From Deferribacter abyssi (lineage in GTDB: Bacteria; Chrysiogenota; Deferribacteres; Deferribacterales; Deferribacteraceae): DNA of 64,000 nt. Below, piece by piece: positions 36,250 to 45,340 of this stretch. Numbering within the stretch: position 1 is the stretch's first letter; each line of letters begins with the position of its first letter. The position numbers and the translations under genes are program-made. The notes below the pieces were generated by a model. The model saw only the letters and a list, made by a program, of their open reading frames with translations. It was not told the origin of the DNA and searched no databases. The stretch lies in NCBI RefSeq assembly GCF_049472655.1, contig NZ_JAQNCS010000003.1, forward strand, positions 62,001 to 126,000, given 5' to 3'.

Positions 36250-38464
36250 AATTTTTTGGAATTAAAATAATACCTTTAGCAATATTTTTGTCTAAACTAC
36301 AATTTGAAATATTACATTTTGTATCTTCACCAATAATTACAGATTTGTCCACATCAAAATAATATTTTCTATACGTATCATCAGATTTTTTCTCAATTAC
36401 AGCCTTTGTAGATAAAAAGCTATTATGATATCTTGCGTTTACATATACTTCTTTTGTACCTTTAGGCTGTTCTTTATAATTATATTCTGTTTTACTTATG
36501 TTAAAATTTTTATCTTTATAAAGCAACCCGTCTATCTCATCGAAAAAAGCATCTGGATAACCATATTTACCTCTAATCTCTTTATCCCAAACTGCTTTAG
36601 GGTAACTTTCACATTGAACACCATTGGCAAAACCTATCAAATAAGCAATTTCCACATCACTTTTTGCATCCAGCTCTGGTTCTATTACTTTACGATATTT
36701 TATGATTCTACCATCAATGGTGGTAAGAGTGCCCTCAGTTTCAAGATGCGAAAGAACAGGTAAAATAACATCGGCTCCTTTGTTAAAATCGTTCTTAAAC
36801 AAATCAATACTAACAAAATATTCTAATTTCCCAACAATATCTCTTAATTTTTTATAATTACCTCTCGTATTAAAAGGATAAAAATCAGCAGTAATCAAAC
36901 ATTTAACTTTCCCTTTTTCTATGTCCTCTATCAATTCATCCGCACCATAATTCCCATAAATCCCCAATGAAAAGCTTGCTATTACATTAGGTTTATCAAA
37001 AGTATAAAAAAATGACTTAAGTTTATCCTTTCCAATAAAATCTACAAAAGCAAAAATTGATTCTTTTTGTGATTCTGCCTCTAAATATTCATTTCCTACA
37101 ATAAATGATATTTTCTCAGCTTTACCAATAAACTCTCTTATATCTTTATATAACTTATTATCAGAATTAATAATATTATAAAAAACTATCGCAAAATCAC
37201 CATAATCTGCTAAAATTGATACATCAGTAAAGTAATCATATTCATATTTTTTAAGACCAATTGTCACCAGTTTTGAATCATTATGAATAACGGCATTCAT
37301 TATTTTCCATTTAATTCCAAGCGATTCTCTCGCAATATCTGCACCAATAACAAAGATTAAGTCAGAATCTTTAATATCATCAAGTTTACCAACAGTTTCA
37401 TAACTGCCAAACTTCTGAAAATACAAATTAAAAAACTCAGGATGATTAAAAGATATATCTGATACAATTTTTTTCACTCCTAACCCATCAGCCAATACTT
37501 TATAGCTTATAAGCGCTTCATTGGAAAGCCTACTTCCTAAAATAAAAGCAATACTATCATTACCATATCTATCAACGATACCACCAAGTTTTGTTTTTAT
37601 GCTTTCAATTACAGAAGTCCAGTCAACCTCCTTCAACTCTCCATTAGTTTTAATTAAAGGAACCTTAACCCTGTCCTCATGCTCAGTGTATTTATAAGCA
37701 TATCTTCCTAAAGAACAAATATATCCATCAGCTACTGAACTTTTATAAATTGTATTTTCATGCTTTCCATATTTGATAGAACACCCAACTGGACAAAAAT
37801 TACAAGATGTTTCAACGTATTCTAAATCCCAATTCCTCACACTATGTTTATAAGGCTTATCAAGCAGCGCCCCAACAGGGCAAAAATCAACGCAAAGCCC
37901 GCAGAAATCACACTGCAGGCTTGCATTATTGGCTGTAGTAATGAGATTATTATAACCCCTCTCCTCAATTTTCAGTGCACTACAACCTGTAATTTCATGA
38001 CAAACCTTCACACATCTTTCGCATAAAACACATAAATTAGCATCATGAATAATCATATCCCAATCAAACTTAGGCTTATTCGGTTTTACAGACTTAACCG
38101 ACTCTTCATTTATCCCAAATTCATAAGTTGTATCCTGAAGCAAACATTCGCCAGCTTTATCACATACTGGGCAATCAAGTGGATGTTTTATTAAAATAAA
38201 CTCAAGATTTCTTTTTCTTTGTTCAATAACATCTTCAGTATTAGTATATACCTTCATACCATCGATAGCATAGGTAACACAAGATGCAACAGGCTTATCA
38301 ATCCCTTCAACCTGCACAAGGCAAAGCCTACACGCTCCAGTAGGGGTAATATCTTTTAGGTAACACATTACAGGTATATAAATATCATTTCTTCTAGCAA
38401 CATCTAATATGGTTTCTCCTTCTTTAAACTCATAAGGTTTGTCATTTATAAAAATCTGCGCCAT
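36248..38464 (-). CDS. sfrA: NuoG-like iron-sulfur/molybdopterin-fold subunit, SfrA-like
   Basis: 738-aa cytoplasmic subunit of a predicted NADPH:acceptor oxidoreductase. The N-terminal [2Fe-2S] domain has C34, C45, C48 and C62. Then the NuoG-type H-x3-C-x2-C-x5-C site (HPLDCPVCDKAGEC), two [4Fe-4S] motifs (CVLCERCVKVC, CDFCGLCVDFCP), the CNFCPVGC cluster, and a molybdopterin-oxidoreductase-like domain (about 260-640) with no selenocysteine. Together with the upstream GltD-like gene it matches SfrAB of Geobacter, first purified as a soluble NADPH-dependent Fe(III) reductase and later shown to act in NADPH oxidation. Whether the Mo domain binds a cofactor is not known. Confidence 0.78.
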   Translation of the reverse strand: MAQIFINDKPYEFKEGETILDVARRNDIYIPVMCYLKDITPTGACRLCLVQVEGIDKPVASCVTYAIDGMKVYTNTEDVIEQRKRNLEFILIKHPLDCPVCDKAGECLLQDTTYEFGINEESVKSVKPNKPKFDWDMIIHDANLCVLCERCVKVCHEITGCSALKIEERGYNNLITTANNASLQCDFCGLCVDFCPVGALLDKPYKHSVRNWDLEYVETSCNFCPVGCSIKYGKHENTIYKSSVADGYICSLGRYAYKYTEHEDRVKVPLIKTNGELKEVDWTSVIESIKTKLGGIVDRYGNDSIAFILGSRLSNEALISYKVLADGLGVKKIVSDISFNHPEFFNLYFQKFGSYETVGKLDDIKDSDLIFVIGADIARESLGIKWKIMNAVIHNDSKLVTIGLKKYEYDYFTDVSILADYGDFAIVFYNIINSDNKLYKDIREFIGKAEKISFIVGNEYLEAESQKESIFAFVDFIGKDKLKSFFYTFDKPNVIASFSLGIYGNYGADELIEDIEKGKVKCLITADFYPFNTRGNYKKLRDIVGKLEYFVSIDLFKNDFNKGADVILPVLSHLETEGTLTTIDGRIIKYRKVIEPELDAKSDVEIAYLIGFANGVQCESYPKAVWDKEIRGKYGYPDAFFDEIDGLLYKDKNFNISKTEYNYKEQPKGTKEVYVNARYHNSFLSTKAVIEKKSDDTYRKYYFDVDKSVIIGEDTKCNISNCSLDKNIAKGIILIPKN

Positions 38465-38481
38465 ATCAATACCCCTATTAT

Positions 38482-40440
38482 TTATTTATCCAAACCAACC
38501 ATTGCCATTCTAACACATCTCAAACATCTAGTAGCTTCCAAGTAGGCCTGATTCTCAGTATATGGCTTTTCAATTTCTTCAAAATTCCTTACCCTAACCT
38601 CAGGTGGTAATTTTTCTTGATGAACCCTAGGAATCGTATGTGTTTCTTGAATCCTTTCATCTTTTTCAAACACTTTATTTTTATACAAGGTTAATTCTAA
38701 CTTTTCGTTGTCTGTTAAATATGGCTCACCTTCCATAAGGTATCTATCAATCATTTTAGCCGCCCATCTTGCAGCACCAATAGCTTTAACCACTGTAGCA
38801 GGTCCCCATTCACAATCACCTGCAGCAAACACTCCTGGGACATCAGTCATATATAAATCTTCCTTAACAGCTATTGTATTCCACCTTGTAACTTGAATAC
38901 CATCTTCTTCACTTAAAAAACTCAAATCGGGAAACTGTCCAATAGCAGGTATAATCGTATCACATTCAATTACAAAATTAGAACCAGGTATTGGCTCAGG
39001 TCTTCTTCTGCCTGACTCGTCTGGTTCACCAAGTTTCATCCTAACACACTCCACACCAACAAGCTTACCATTTTCGGCAATAAGTTTTACTGGATTACAA
39101 AGGAAATGAAACTTAACACCTTCCTCCTCAGCATCAACCACCTCGTAATCCTCTGCAGGCATTTCAGCACGAGAACGACGGTAAACTAGATTCACATCAC
39201 TACTTCCAAGTCTTAAGGCAGTTCTTACGCAGTCTATTGCAGTATTACCACCGCCAACAACAACCACTCTATCACCAATTTCCACTGGCTCGCCCAAAGA
39301 TACACGTCTTAAAAAACCAATACCACTATCCATTACACCTTTATAGCCGTCTTTTTCACCCTCAACACCCATATCACGGCTTTTAAAAGCACCTATTGCA
39401 AGTAAAACAGCGTCATATTGCTCTTTTAAATCCTTTAAAAATATATCCTTACCAAGCTTTGTATTATATTGTATTTCCACGCCTAATGACTGAACAATTT
39501 CTACTTCTCGTCTTAAGAGATGCCTTGGTTGTCTGTAATCAGGAATACCAACAGCAACCATTCCACCTGGTTCTGGAAGCATTTCATAGATTTTTACTTG
39601 ATGTCCCATCAATGCCAAATAATAAGCAGCCGTAAGACCAGCAGGCCCTGCTCCAACAATGGCAACTTTTTTTCCTGTTTCTTCATCTCTTATTTTATCG
39701 ATGTCAGGATCTTTATGATGGTAATATTCGTAATCCCAGGGTGTTCTTTTTAAAACCATAATATTTACAGGGTCATCTACTAAACCGCGTCTACAGTTTG
39801 CTTCACATGGATGAGGACATACTCTACCACATACTCCAGGTAATGGCATAGTTGTCCTAATAATTTTTAACGCTTCAAGATATCTATGATCTTTAACTGC
39901 TTCTATAAACTCTGGTATTTTAACATTTGCAGGACAACCAGCAGTACAAGGAGCAGTTAAATGTTTAATATATTCAAGTTGTTTATGATTTTGATTCAAA
40001 TCAATCTCATTTAATTCACCTTTAGTAAAATTTTTCAAAAATTGCCTTACTGGTATAGTGGCTGTTGGAGCTACAGTACATTTAGCAGAAACATATATTG
40101 AATAAGCAATATCATAGGCTAACTTAACATCATCTTCTTTAAAGCCATTAGTTTTCATCTTCTGTAACTGTTCAGCCAAAATCCTTGTACCCATCCTACC
40201 AGGAAAACATCTGCCACAACAACCAAAACTACTAATCTCATACATATACTTTGTGAGAACATCTAAGATATTCACATCTTTATCAAAAACTAAAAAACCG
40301 TTCCAGTTTACAAAAACCTTTAATTTTTTACCATTAAATTCATCGTCAATTTTAAGCGGAGCGTCTGTCCACTCCTCATACGGCTTATTTCTATTATCTA
40401 TTATCTGGTCCTTCCAAAAGCCATAGTAAACCTTTGCCAT
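38482..40440 (-). CDS. sfrB: NuoF-like/GltD-like NADPH oxidoreductase subunit, SfrB-like
   Basis: 652-aa flavoprotein. The N-terminal part (about 60-125) resembles the [4Fe-4S] end of NuoF (GCCGRCFPGR, then C121), but the third ligand of the CxxCxxC motif is Gly81. A GltD-like part follows, with cluster cysteines C165, C169, C204, C208, C212 and C216, FAD motif VAIVGAGPAGLTAAYYL near 260 and NADPH motif VVVVGGGNTAIDCVRTALRLG near 396. The C-terminus ends with a CLRC pair. Size and layout fit the beta subunit of SfrAB. It precedes sfrA by 17 bases; ribosome site GGAGAGG. Confidence 0.8.
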   Translation of the reverse strand: MAKVYYGFWKDQIIDNRNKPYEEWTDAPLKIDDEFNGKKLKVFVNWNGFLVFDKDVNILDVLTKYMYEISSFGCCGRCFPGRMGTRILAEQLQKMKTNGFKEDDVKLAYDIAYSIYVSAKCTVAPTATIPVRQFLKNFTKGELNEIDLNQNHKQLEYIKHLTAPCTAGCPANVKIPEFIEAVKDHRYLEALKIIRTTMPLPGVCGRVCPHPCEANCRRGLVDDPVNIMVLKRTPWDYEYYHHKDPDIDKIRDEETGKKVAIVGAGPAGLTAAYYLALMGHQVKIYEMLPEPGGMVAVGIPDYRQPRHLLRREVEIVQSLGVEIQYNTKLGKDIFLKDLKEQYDAVLLAIGAFKSRDMGVEGEKDGYKGVMDSGIGFLRRVSLGEPVEIGDRVVVVGGGNTAIDCVRTALRLGSSDVNLVYRRSRAEMPAEDYEVVDAEEEGVKFHFLCNPVKLIAENGKLVGVECVRMKLGEPDESGRRRPEPIPGSNFVIECDTIIPAIGQFPDLSFLSEEDGIQVTRWNTIAVKEDLYMTDVPGVFAAGDCEWGPATVVKAIGAARWAAKMIDRYLMEGEPYLTDNEKLELTLYKNKVFEKDERIQETHTIPRVHQEKLPPEVRVRNFEEIEKPYTENQAYLEATRCLRCVRMAMVGLDK

Positions 40441-40459
40441 AAGCCTCTCCGATCATATG

Positions 40460-40472
40460 GTATACTGTATAC
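40460..40472. promoter_or_regulatory. Candidate operator upstream of sfrBA
   Basis: GTATACTGTATAC, two GTATAC half-sites around one base, embedded in TTGTATACAGTATACC on the minus strand, about 20 bases before the sfrB start. This resembles operators of GntR-type regulators (TTGTATACAA-like). No regulator gene is adjacent. Confidence 0.45.
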
Positions 40473-40480
40473 AATTTGCT

Positions 40481-40700
40481 TTATAACACAAAAATACTTT
40501 AATGTCTATAATAAATCACATTATAAAACCATCTAGAAAAGTCTCAAAACACTATTTCAATAATTTCTAACAAAATATACTTCAACCTAAATAGAGTCAA
40601 TATTTAAAATCTTTCTCAAAAACAAACAATTGTAATCATTATAATATAAAAGCATATTTCGCAATTTCATTCCAAAGCAGCATAACTAATTAAATTATAA
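40481..40700. other. AT-rich spacer upstream of sfrB
   Basis: Plain AT-rich sequence. It should hold the -35 side of the sfrB promoter; I see no ORF, hairpin or repeat in the rest. Confidence 0.4.
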
Positions 40701-40935
40701 TGGAATCACCCCATTTTTTGTAAAACCTTGTTTGAAGTTGTTTATGGAAAAGCATTTTCTGGGTTCAAGTTTCTCTAAAACCGCCATGGACGGCGGTTTT
40801 AGAGAAACTTGCCTCGGAGCAAAACCGGATGTTTTGCGAGAATGAAGAAAATGTTTTTTTTATAAGCAACAACATGTAGCTATTTGATATATATACATAA
40901 ATTATACTGGCGATAAAAAAATGGGAGTGACTCTA
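40701..40935 (+). mobile_element. MITE-like element with terminal inverted repeats and nested palindromes
   Basis: About 235 bases with no ORF. The left end is TGGAATCACCCCATTTTTT; the right end read in reverse is AGAGTCACTCCCATTTTTTT, so the ends match with one insertion and about two mismatches. Inside, CATTTTCT at 40753 pairs with AGAAAATG at 40846. A 20-bp perfect stem (40766-40785 with 40792-40811, CAAGTTTCTCTAAAACCGCC) has a 6-base loop, and a further hairpin GCAAAAC-CGGAT-GTTTTGC lies at 40819-40837. A partial left end recurs at 3725-3782. No clear target-site duplication; AATTATA occurs on both flanks but the region is AT-rich. Confidence 0.55.
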
Positions 40936-40947
40936 GAAATTATATTG

Positions 40948-40975
40948 TTGAATTTTTAAAATTTTAAACTATTAT
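40948..40975 (+). promoter_or_regulatory. Promoter of the thi operon
   Basis: TTGAAT at 40948-40953, 16-base spacer, TATTAT at 40970-40975. The expected start near 40982 is right at the first base of the TPP aptamer. Confidence 0.5.
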
Positions 40976-40981
40976 AAATTC

Positions 40982-41062
40982 CACCGTGGGGGTGCTCCAA
41001 CCATGGGGCTGAGAAATACCCCTTGAACCTGATCCGGGTAATTCCGGCGCAGGGAAACGGTG
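40982..41062 (+). ncRNA. TPP riboswitch aptamer (THI box)
   Basis: Senses thiamine pyrophosphate. P1 pairs CACCGT (40982-40987) with ACGGTG (41057-41062). The conserved cores GGGGTGC, CTGAGAAATACC, CCCTTGAACCTGATC and CCGGCGCAGGGAAACGG are all present in the normal order. It lies just upstream of thiC. The 3' strand of the aptamer can also pair with the downstream terminator loop, giving a transcription-attenuation switch. Confidence 0.95.
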
Positions 41063-41070
41063 AAGGAAAA

Positions 41071-41111
41071 AAAAATCCTTTCCGTCTCTGCGGCGGAAAG
41101 GATTTTTTTTT
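41071..41111 (+). terminator. TPP-riboswitch-controlled terminator
   Basis: 14-bp stem AAAAATCCTTTCCG / CGGAAAGGATTTTT, loop TCTCTGCGG, then a T run. The loop and stem parts CCGT and CTGCG can pair with ACGG and CGCAG of the aptamer 3' side, so an antiterminator forms when TPP is absent and P1 is open. Confidence 0.88.
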
Positions 41112-41126
41112 AGAAAGGAGTAAAAG

Positions 41127-42404
41127 ATGACTCAAATCGAAGCTGCAAAAAAAGGAATTATAACCAAAGAAATGGAAAAAATCGCAAAAGATGAAAAGAT
41201 TTCACCTAACGAACTACGTGAACTGGTAGCTCAAGGTAAAATTGTTATTCCTAAAAATAAAAATCACGATTTCCCCAATGTAATGGGTATTGGTAAGAAA
41301 TTGAGAACAAAAATAAATGCAAATATCGGTACAAGTATAGATTGTCCATCCATCGAAAGAGAAATTAATAAATTGAAAGTGGCCATTGAAGCAGGTGCTG
41401 ATAGTGTCATGGATTTATCCACAGGCGGAGACTTGCAGGCTATTAGAGAAGCAATTTTAGAACACTCCACAGTTATGGTTGGTGCAGTACCTATTTATGC
41501 TGTTGCAGCAAAATTAGCTGAACAAGATATACCAACTTATAAAATGGATCCGGATACATTATTTAAATCTATCGAAGAACAATGTAAGCAAGGGATAGAT
41601 TATATAACTGTTCACTGCGGTGTCACAAAAGAATCTGTAGAAAGAATGGACAGAACAGACAGAGTGTGTGGTATTGTTAGTAGAGGTGGATCTATTTTAG
41701 CAGACTGGATAAGAAGAAATAAAAAAGAAAACCCCCTTTATGAATATTTTGATGATTTACTTGAAATTGCTTATAAATATGATGTGACGTTGAGTCTTGG
41801 AGATGGTTACAGACCTGGTGCTATTGCAGATGCTACGGACAGAGCTCAAATAGATGAACTTATAATATTAGGTGAACTTGCAAAAAGGGCAAGAGAAAAG
41901 AATGTACAGGCTATGATTGAAGGCCCAGGACATGTCCCAATAAACCAGATTGAGGCAAATATTTTATTAGAAAAAAGACTCTGCGATGAAGCACCATTTT
42001 ATATTTTAGGACCTCTTCCCACCGATATTGCTCCAGGATACGACCATATAACAAGTGCCATAGGGGGAGCAATTGCAGGTTCAGTGGGCGCTGACTTTCT
42101 ATGTTATGTAACCCCTGCTGAACATTTGTGTCTTCCAGATGAAGAGGATGTATACCAAGGGGTAATTGCATCAAAAATTGCTGCTCATATTGCAGATATT
42201 GCAAAAGGTGTTCCAGGTGCCTTTGAAAGAGATTTACAGATGAGCAAATATAGAAAAGAGCTTAATTGGGAAGGAATGTTCTCGCTTGCAATTGACCCAA
42301 AAAAGGCAAGAGAAAAGTTTCAAAAAAATAGGGATATAAATTCCTGCACCATGTGTGGAAGATTATGTGCAGTAAAAATAGACCAAAAATTGCCAACTAT
42401 TTAA
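41127..42404 (+). CDS. thiC: Phosphomethylpyrimidine synthase ThiC
   Basis: Radical SAM enzyme converting aminoimidazole ribotide to HMP-P for the thiamine pyrimidine. 425 aa, the shorter form without the N-terminal extension. Conserved stretches include ADSVMDLSTGGDLQAIREAIL, ITVHCGV, SRGGSILADW, LGDGYRPGAIADATDRAQ and EGPGHVPINQI. The C-terminal [4Fe-4S] motif is C-x2-C-x4-C (CTMCGRLC). First gene after the TPP riboswitch; strong AGAAAGGAG ribosome site. thiE starts inside its end. Confidence 0.96.
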   Translation: MTQIEAAKKGIITKEMEKIAKDEKISPNELRELVAQGKIVIPKNKNHDFPNVMGIGKKLRTKINANIGTSIDCPSIEREINKLKVAIEAGADSVMDLSTGGDLQAIREAILEHSTVMVGAVPIYAVAAKLAEQDIPTYKMDPDTLFKSIEEQCKQGIDYITVHCGVTKESVERMDRTDRVCGIVSRGGSILADWIRRNKKENPLYEYFDDLLEIAYKYDVTLSLGDGYRPGAIADATDRAQIDELIILGELAKRAREKNVQAMIEGPGHVPINQIEANILLEKRLCDEAPFYILGPLPTDIAPGYDHITSAIGGAIAGSVGADFLCYVTPAEHLCLPDEEDVYQGVIASKIAAHIADIAKGVPGAFERDLQMSKYRKELNWEGMFSLAIDPKKAREKFQKNRDINSCTMCGRLCAVKIDQKLPTI

Positions 42405-43006
42405 AATGCTATATTATTTTAGAAACTGATTTTCTAAAATTACCTTTAGACGAGTTTATTCTTCAATGTTACGAAGCTGGAGCCAGAGCTTTCCAGCTTC
42501 GTAACAAATACAAAACTGCAAGAGAAAACTACTTAATAGGCTTAGAAATAAAAAAAATATTAAATAACAAAGATGCTTTATTCATTGTAAATGATAGAGT
42601 AGACTTGGCGATTGTTCTTGAAGCTGATGGTGTTCATCTTGGTGTCAAGGATATTCCGGCAAAAGTAGTCAAAGAAAAATATCCTAATTTAATTATTGGT
42701 TATTCTTGCAATACCGAATCTGATATACGTTATGCAAACGACATACCTGCAGATTACATCGGGATAGGTCCTGCTTTTCAAACAAATACTAAGGAAGATT
42801 TAAGACCTGTTTTAAGCAAGGACGATTATATCAATCTTATCAAAAAAGCAAATATGCCTGCTGTTGCCATAGGTGGAATAAAAGGGTATAATATTTCCAA
42901 TTTTAATAACATAGAAATAGATGGTTTTGCCATAAGCTCTTATATATGCGCTTCAAAAAAACCATTTGAAAAAGTAAAAGAAATCTTGAGTTTCTATAAT
43001 GGATGA
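42365..43006 (+). CDS. thiE: Thiamine-phosphate synthase ThiE (TenI/ThiE family)
   Basis: Joins HMP-PP and the thiazole phosphate to give thiamine phosphate. About 213 aa TIM barrel: FILQCYEAGARAFQLRNKY (the usual QLR), LFIVNDRVDLAIVLEADGVHLGVKDIPA (NDR and DGVHLG), IIGYSCNTESDI, ADYIGIGPAFQTNTK and PAVAIGGI. The Asn/Arg and HLG motifs support true ThiE activity over TenI. ATG 42365 has GGAAG upstream and overlaps thiC by 40 bases; a GTG four codons earlier is possible. No thiD or thiG is in the window. Confidence 0.9.
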   Translation: MCSKNRPKIANYLKCYIILETDFLKLPLDEFILQCYEAGARAFQLRNKYKTARENYLIGLEIKKILNNKDALFIVNDRVDLAIVLEADGVHLGVKDIPAKVVKEKYPNLIIGYSCNTESDIRYANDIPADYIGIGPAFQTNTKEDLRPVLSKDDYINLIKKANMPAVAIGGIKGYNISNFNNIEIDGFAISSYICASKKPFEKVKEILSFYNG

Positions 43007-43883
43007 AAAAAGTTTAATAAAAAAACTTCGTAACCTATCAAAAGACAAATCAATATCATTGAATCTTTCTGATGATGCTGCAGTTTTACAAAATTTTATA
43101 ATATCTAAAGATATACTCATTGAAAACGTTCATTTCATTTTTAAAAATAATATAAATGATATTATATTTAAAGCCGTCACCTCAAATGTTAGTGACATAG
43201 CTGCAATGGGAGCAGAGGCTAAATATCTTTTACTGGGACTTGGTTTACCCGATTATATTGATGATGCTGACCTTTTAAAAGCTTTGGAGAAAACACTTGA
43301 CCATTATAAGCTCGATCTAATTGGTGGTGACCTTTCAAAATCAGCATTACTTTTCATCTCTGTTACAATCATTGGGAGAAAAAACAAATTGTTACTTACA
43401 AGAAAAGGAGCAAAACCTGGAGATATAGTTTTTGTATCTCGACCTCTTGGAAAATCCATTTATTACTTAAACAAAGAATTGGGAGGAGATTTCGTTACAG
43501 AACATTATCATCTTGAAGCTGAAGTAGAGCTCGGTAAGTTTCTGGGGACTTTACCTTTTGTTACAAGTTGTACAGATATTAGTGACGGACTTGGAGTAGA
43601 TTTGGCATCTATTGCTGATACAAGCAAAGTAAAAATTATAATTGATAAAAATAAAATACCTGTTGCTGAAAACATTCCAGTGTCAACAGATGAAATTTTG
43701 AAATCTGGTGAAGAATATGCACTCACTTTTACCATCGATAAAAAATATTATGAAACGTTCTTAAAAGTTGTTCCGAAAAAAGTTTATGAAATAGGTATTG
43801 TAGAAAAAGGCTCAGGAGTTTTCTTGAAAACTGAAAAAGATTTTCTTGAAATATCCCTATACGGATACCTGCACAAAACATAA
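42999..43883 (+). CDS. thiL: Thiamine-monophosphate kinase ThiL
   Basis: Phosphorylates thiamine phosphate to TPP, the last step of the pathway. 294 aa of the PurM-like ATP-binding fold: LNLSDDAAVL for Mg-ATP, DILIENVHFIF (D-x-x-V-H-F), KAVTSNVSDIAAMGAEAKYLLLGLGLP, LIGGDLSKS and CTDISDGLGVDLASIA. All standard ThiL signatures are present. It overlaps thiE by 8 bases, completing a TPP-controlled thiC-thiE-thiL operon. Confidence 0.93.
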   Translation: MDEKSLIKKLRNLSKDKSISLNLSDDAAVLQNFIISKDILIENVHFIFKNNINDIIFKAVTSNVSDIAAMGAEAKYLLLGLGLPDYIDDADLLKALEKTLDHYKLDLIGGDLSKSALLFISVTIIGRKNKLLLTRKGAKPGDIVFVSRPLGKSIYYLNKELGGDFVTEHYHLEAEVELGKFLGTLPFVTSCTDISDGLGVDLASIADTSKVKIIIDKNKIPVAENIPVSTDEILKSGEEYALTFTIDKKYYETFLKVVPKKVYEIGIVEKGSGVFLKTEKDFLEISLYGYLHKT

Positions 43884-43910
43884 AAAAAGGGGGGCTATCC
43901 CCCCTTCTAA
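43883..43910. terminator. Bidirectional terminator between thiL and the flavoprotein gene
   Basis: GGGGGG/CCCCCC stem with AA/TT extension and CTAT loop. On the minus strand it is followed by seven T, so it serves mainly the flavoprotein gene; it lies directly after the thiL stop. Confidence 0.8.
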
Positions 43911-43915
43911 ATTTT

Positions 43916-45241
43916 CTACATTTTGCTTAAAGCATCCCTTGCTGCAAACACATAAGTGTTATCAGAAGGTTTTGCAGCCAATTCGGGATGCGTAGCATAT
44001 TGATACTTCATAATATCTTCGATGGTGGCTCCCATTTGGATTGCAAAAGAGATAAAATCCACATTGTTAGCAGTGCAATGCCCCTTTCTCAACACCGAAC
44101 CACCAATTAATTTTCCTGTTTTTCTGTCAAAAACCAATTTCGTCTTAATTTTATCCACTCCATCCATCATCGGATACATATCTAAAACTTCAGATTCACC
44201 TACAACAATATCCAGCCCCTCTTTTTCAGCCATTTTTTGAATTAATCCGGCAGAGCCAAAACTATATTCAAAAGCAGTGGATGCGTTTGCATTTATTACA
44301 CCAGGAAAAATTACATTTTTACCTTGGATATTGGCTCCTACAACCTTACTCATAAAAACAGCATTTGTGCCAAACTCACCCCTAGTAGGCTTTTTGGTAA
44401 TAAAAGATTTCTTCTCAGCACAATCTCCCGCAGCAAAAATATTTTCCACACTTGTTCTTAAATAATCATCGGTCACAACACCAAATTTTGAAACTTCTAT
44501 ACCTGATTTTTCAGCCAATTCGGTATTTGGAACAACACCAACCGAAACAATGACAAAATCAGCATCAATTCTCTCACCATTTTCCAAAATAACCTGTTTT
44601 ACTTTCCCTTCACTACCCGTAAACTCAACAACTTTTGCTTCTGTCATCACGTTTATACCTTTTTCTTTTACATGATTTTCTATTATCTCGGCAAAGTCAT
44701 CATCCATAGTGGCTAATAATATATGAGGTAACATCTCCATTATCGTCACATCAAGCCCCAATTTTTTTAACACCACAGCAACTTCAACACCAATATATCC
44801 ACCACCTACAACAACACATTTCTTATATTCTTTTGCATATTTTCTCAGCCTTTCCAAATCTGCTTTCGAACGTACTGATGTTATATTATCCAAATCAATC
44901 CCCGTAATGGGTGGAATAATAGGTTTTGAACCTGTAGCCAAAAGAAGATGATCATAATTAAATTTTTGTCCCTTTTCAGTTACAACGAAATTCTCCTCTT
45001 TATTTATTTCGACTACAGTATCAATAACAAGCTTTGCTCCAAATTCAGTAATAAGAGAATCAGAAATACAATATTTTTCCACCGGTTTTTTATCAACTAT
45101 TCCATAAGGAATAGAACACCTGTTTACATTAATTTCTTCATCTTTTATTAACACCACATCATACTCTTTTTTCGCTGCATGCAAAGAATGAACAACCACT
45201 CTTCCAGCAGGGCCACCACCCACGATTACAACTTTATCCAT
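43916..45241 (-). CDS. CoA-disulfide reductase/NADH oxidase-like flavoprotein
   Basis: 441-aa FAD-dependent pyridine nucleotide-disulfide oxidoreductase of the single-cysteine group (CoADR, NADH oxidase/peroxidase). FAD motif VVIVGGGPAGRVVVHSL at the N-terminus, catalytic C42 in RCSIPYGI, a second nucleotide motif CVVVGGGYIGVEVAVVLKKLG near 155 and the FAD end motif NIFAAGDCAE near 270. It may reduce CoA disulfide, persulfide/polysulfide or O2/H2O2; sequence alone does not decide. Start at ATG 45241, which follows GGAGGT; a further in-frame ATG at 45253 lies before that site. Monocistronic. Confidence 0.86.
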   Translation of the reverse strand: MDKVVIVGGGPAGRVVVHSLHAAKKEYDVVLIKDEEINVNRCSIPYGIVDKKPVEKYCISDSLITEFGAKLVIDTVVEINKEENFVVTEKGQKFNYDHLLLATGSKPIIPPITGIDLDNITSVRSKADLERLRKYAKEYKKCVVVGGGYIGVEVAVVLKKLGLDVTIMEMLPHILLATMDDDFAEIIENHVKEKGINVMTEAKVVEFTGSEGKVKQVILENGERIDADFVIVSVGVVPNTELAEKSGIEVSKFGVVTDDYLRTSVENIFAAGDCAEKKSFITKKPTRGEFGTNAVFMSKVVGANIQGKNVIFPGVINANASTAFEYSFGSAGLIQKMAEKEGLDIVVGESEVLDMYPMMDGVDKIKTKLVFDRKTGKLIGGSVLRKGHCTANNVDFISFAIQMGATIEDIMKYQYATHPELAAKPSDNTYVFAARDALSKM

Positions 45242-45340
45242 TTTGACCTCCATGTTTATTTATTCATATATGCGCATATTGAAATATAGTTCTTTCGATA
45301 ATTTTTCAAAGAGTTTTTACATGTGTTTTAAATTTTCTCA

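Noticed and set aside
36248..38464. SfrA-like protein as a selenocysteine formate dehydrogenase
   Set aside because: No in-frame TGA and no SECIS-like hairpin; the NuoG-like cysteine set plus a GltD-like partner fits SfrAB better.
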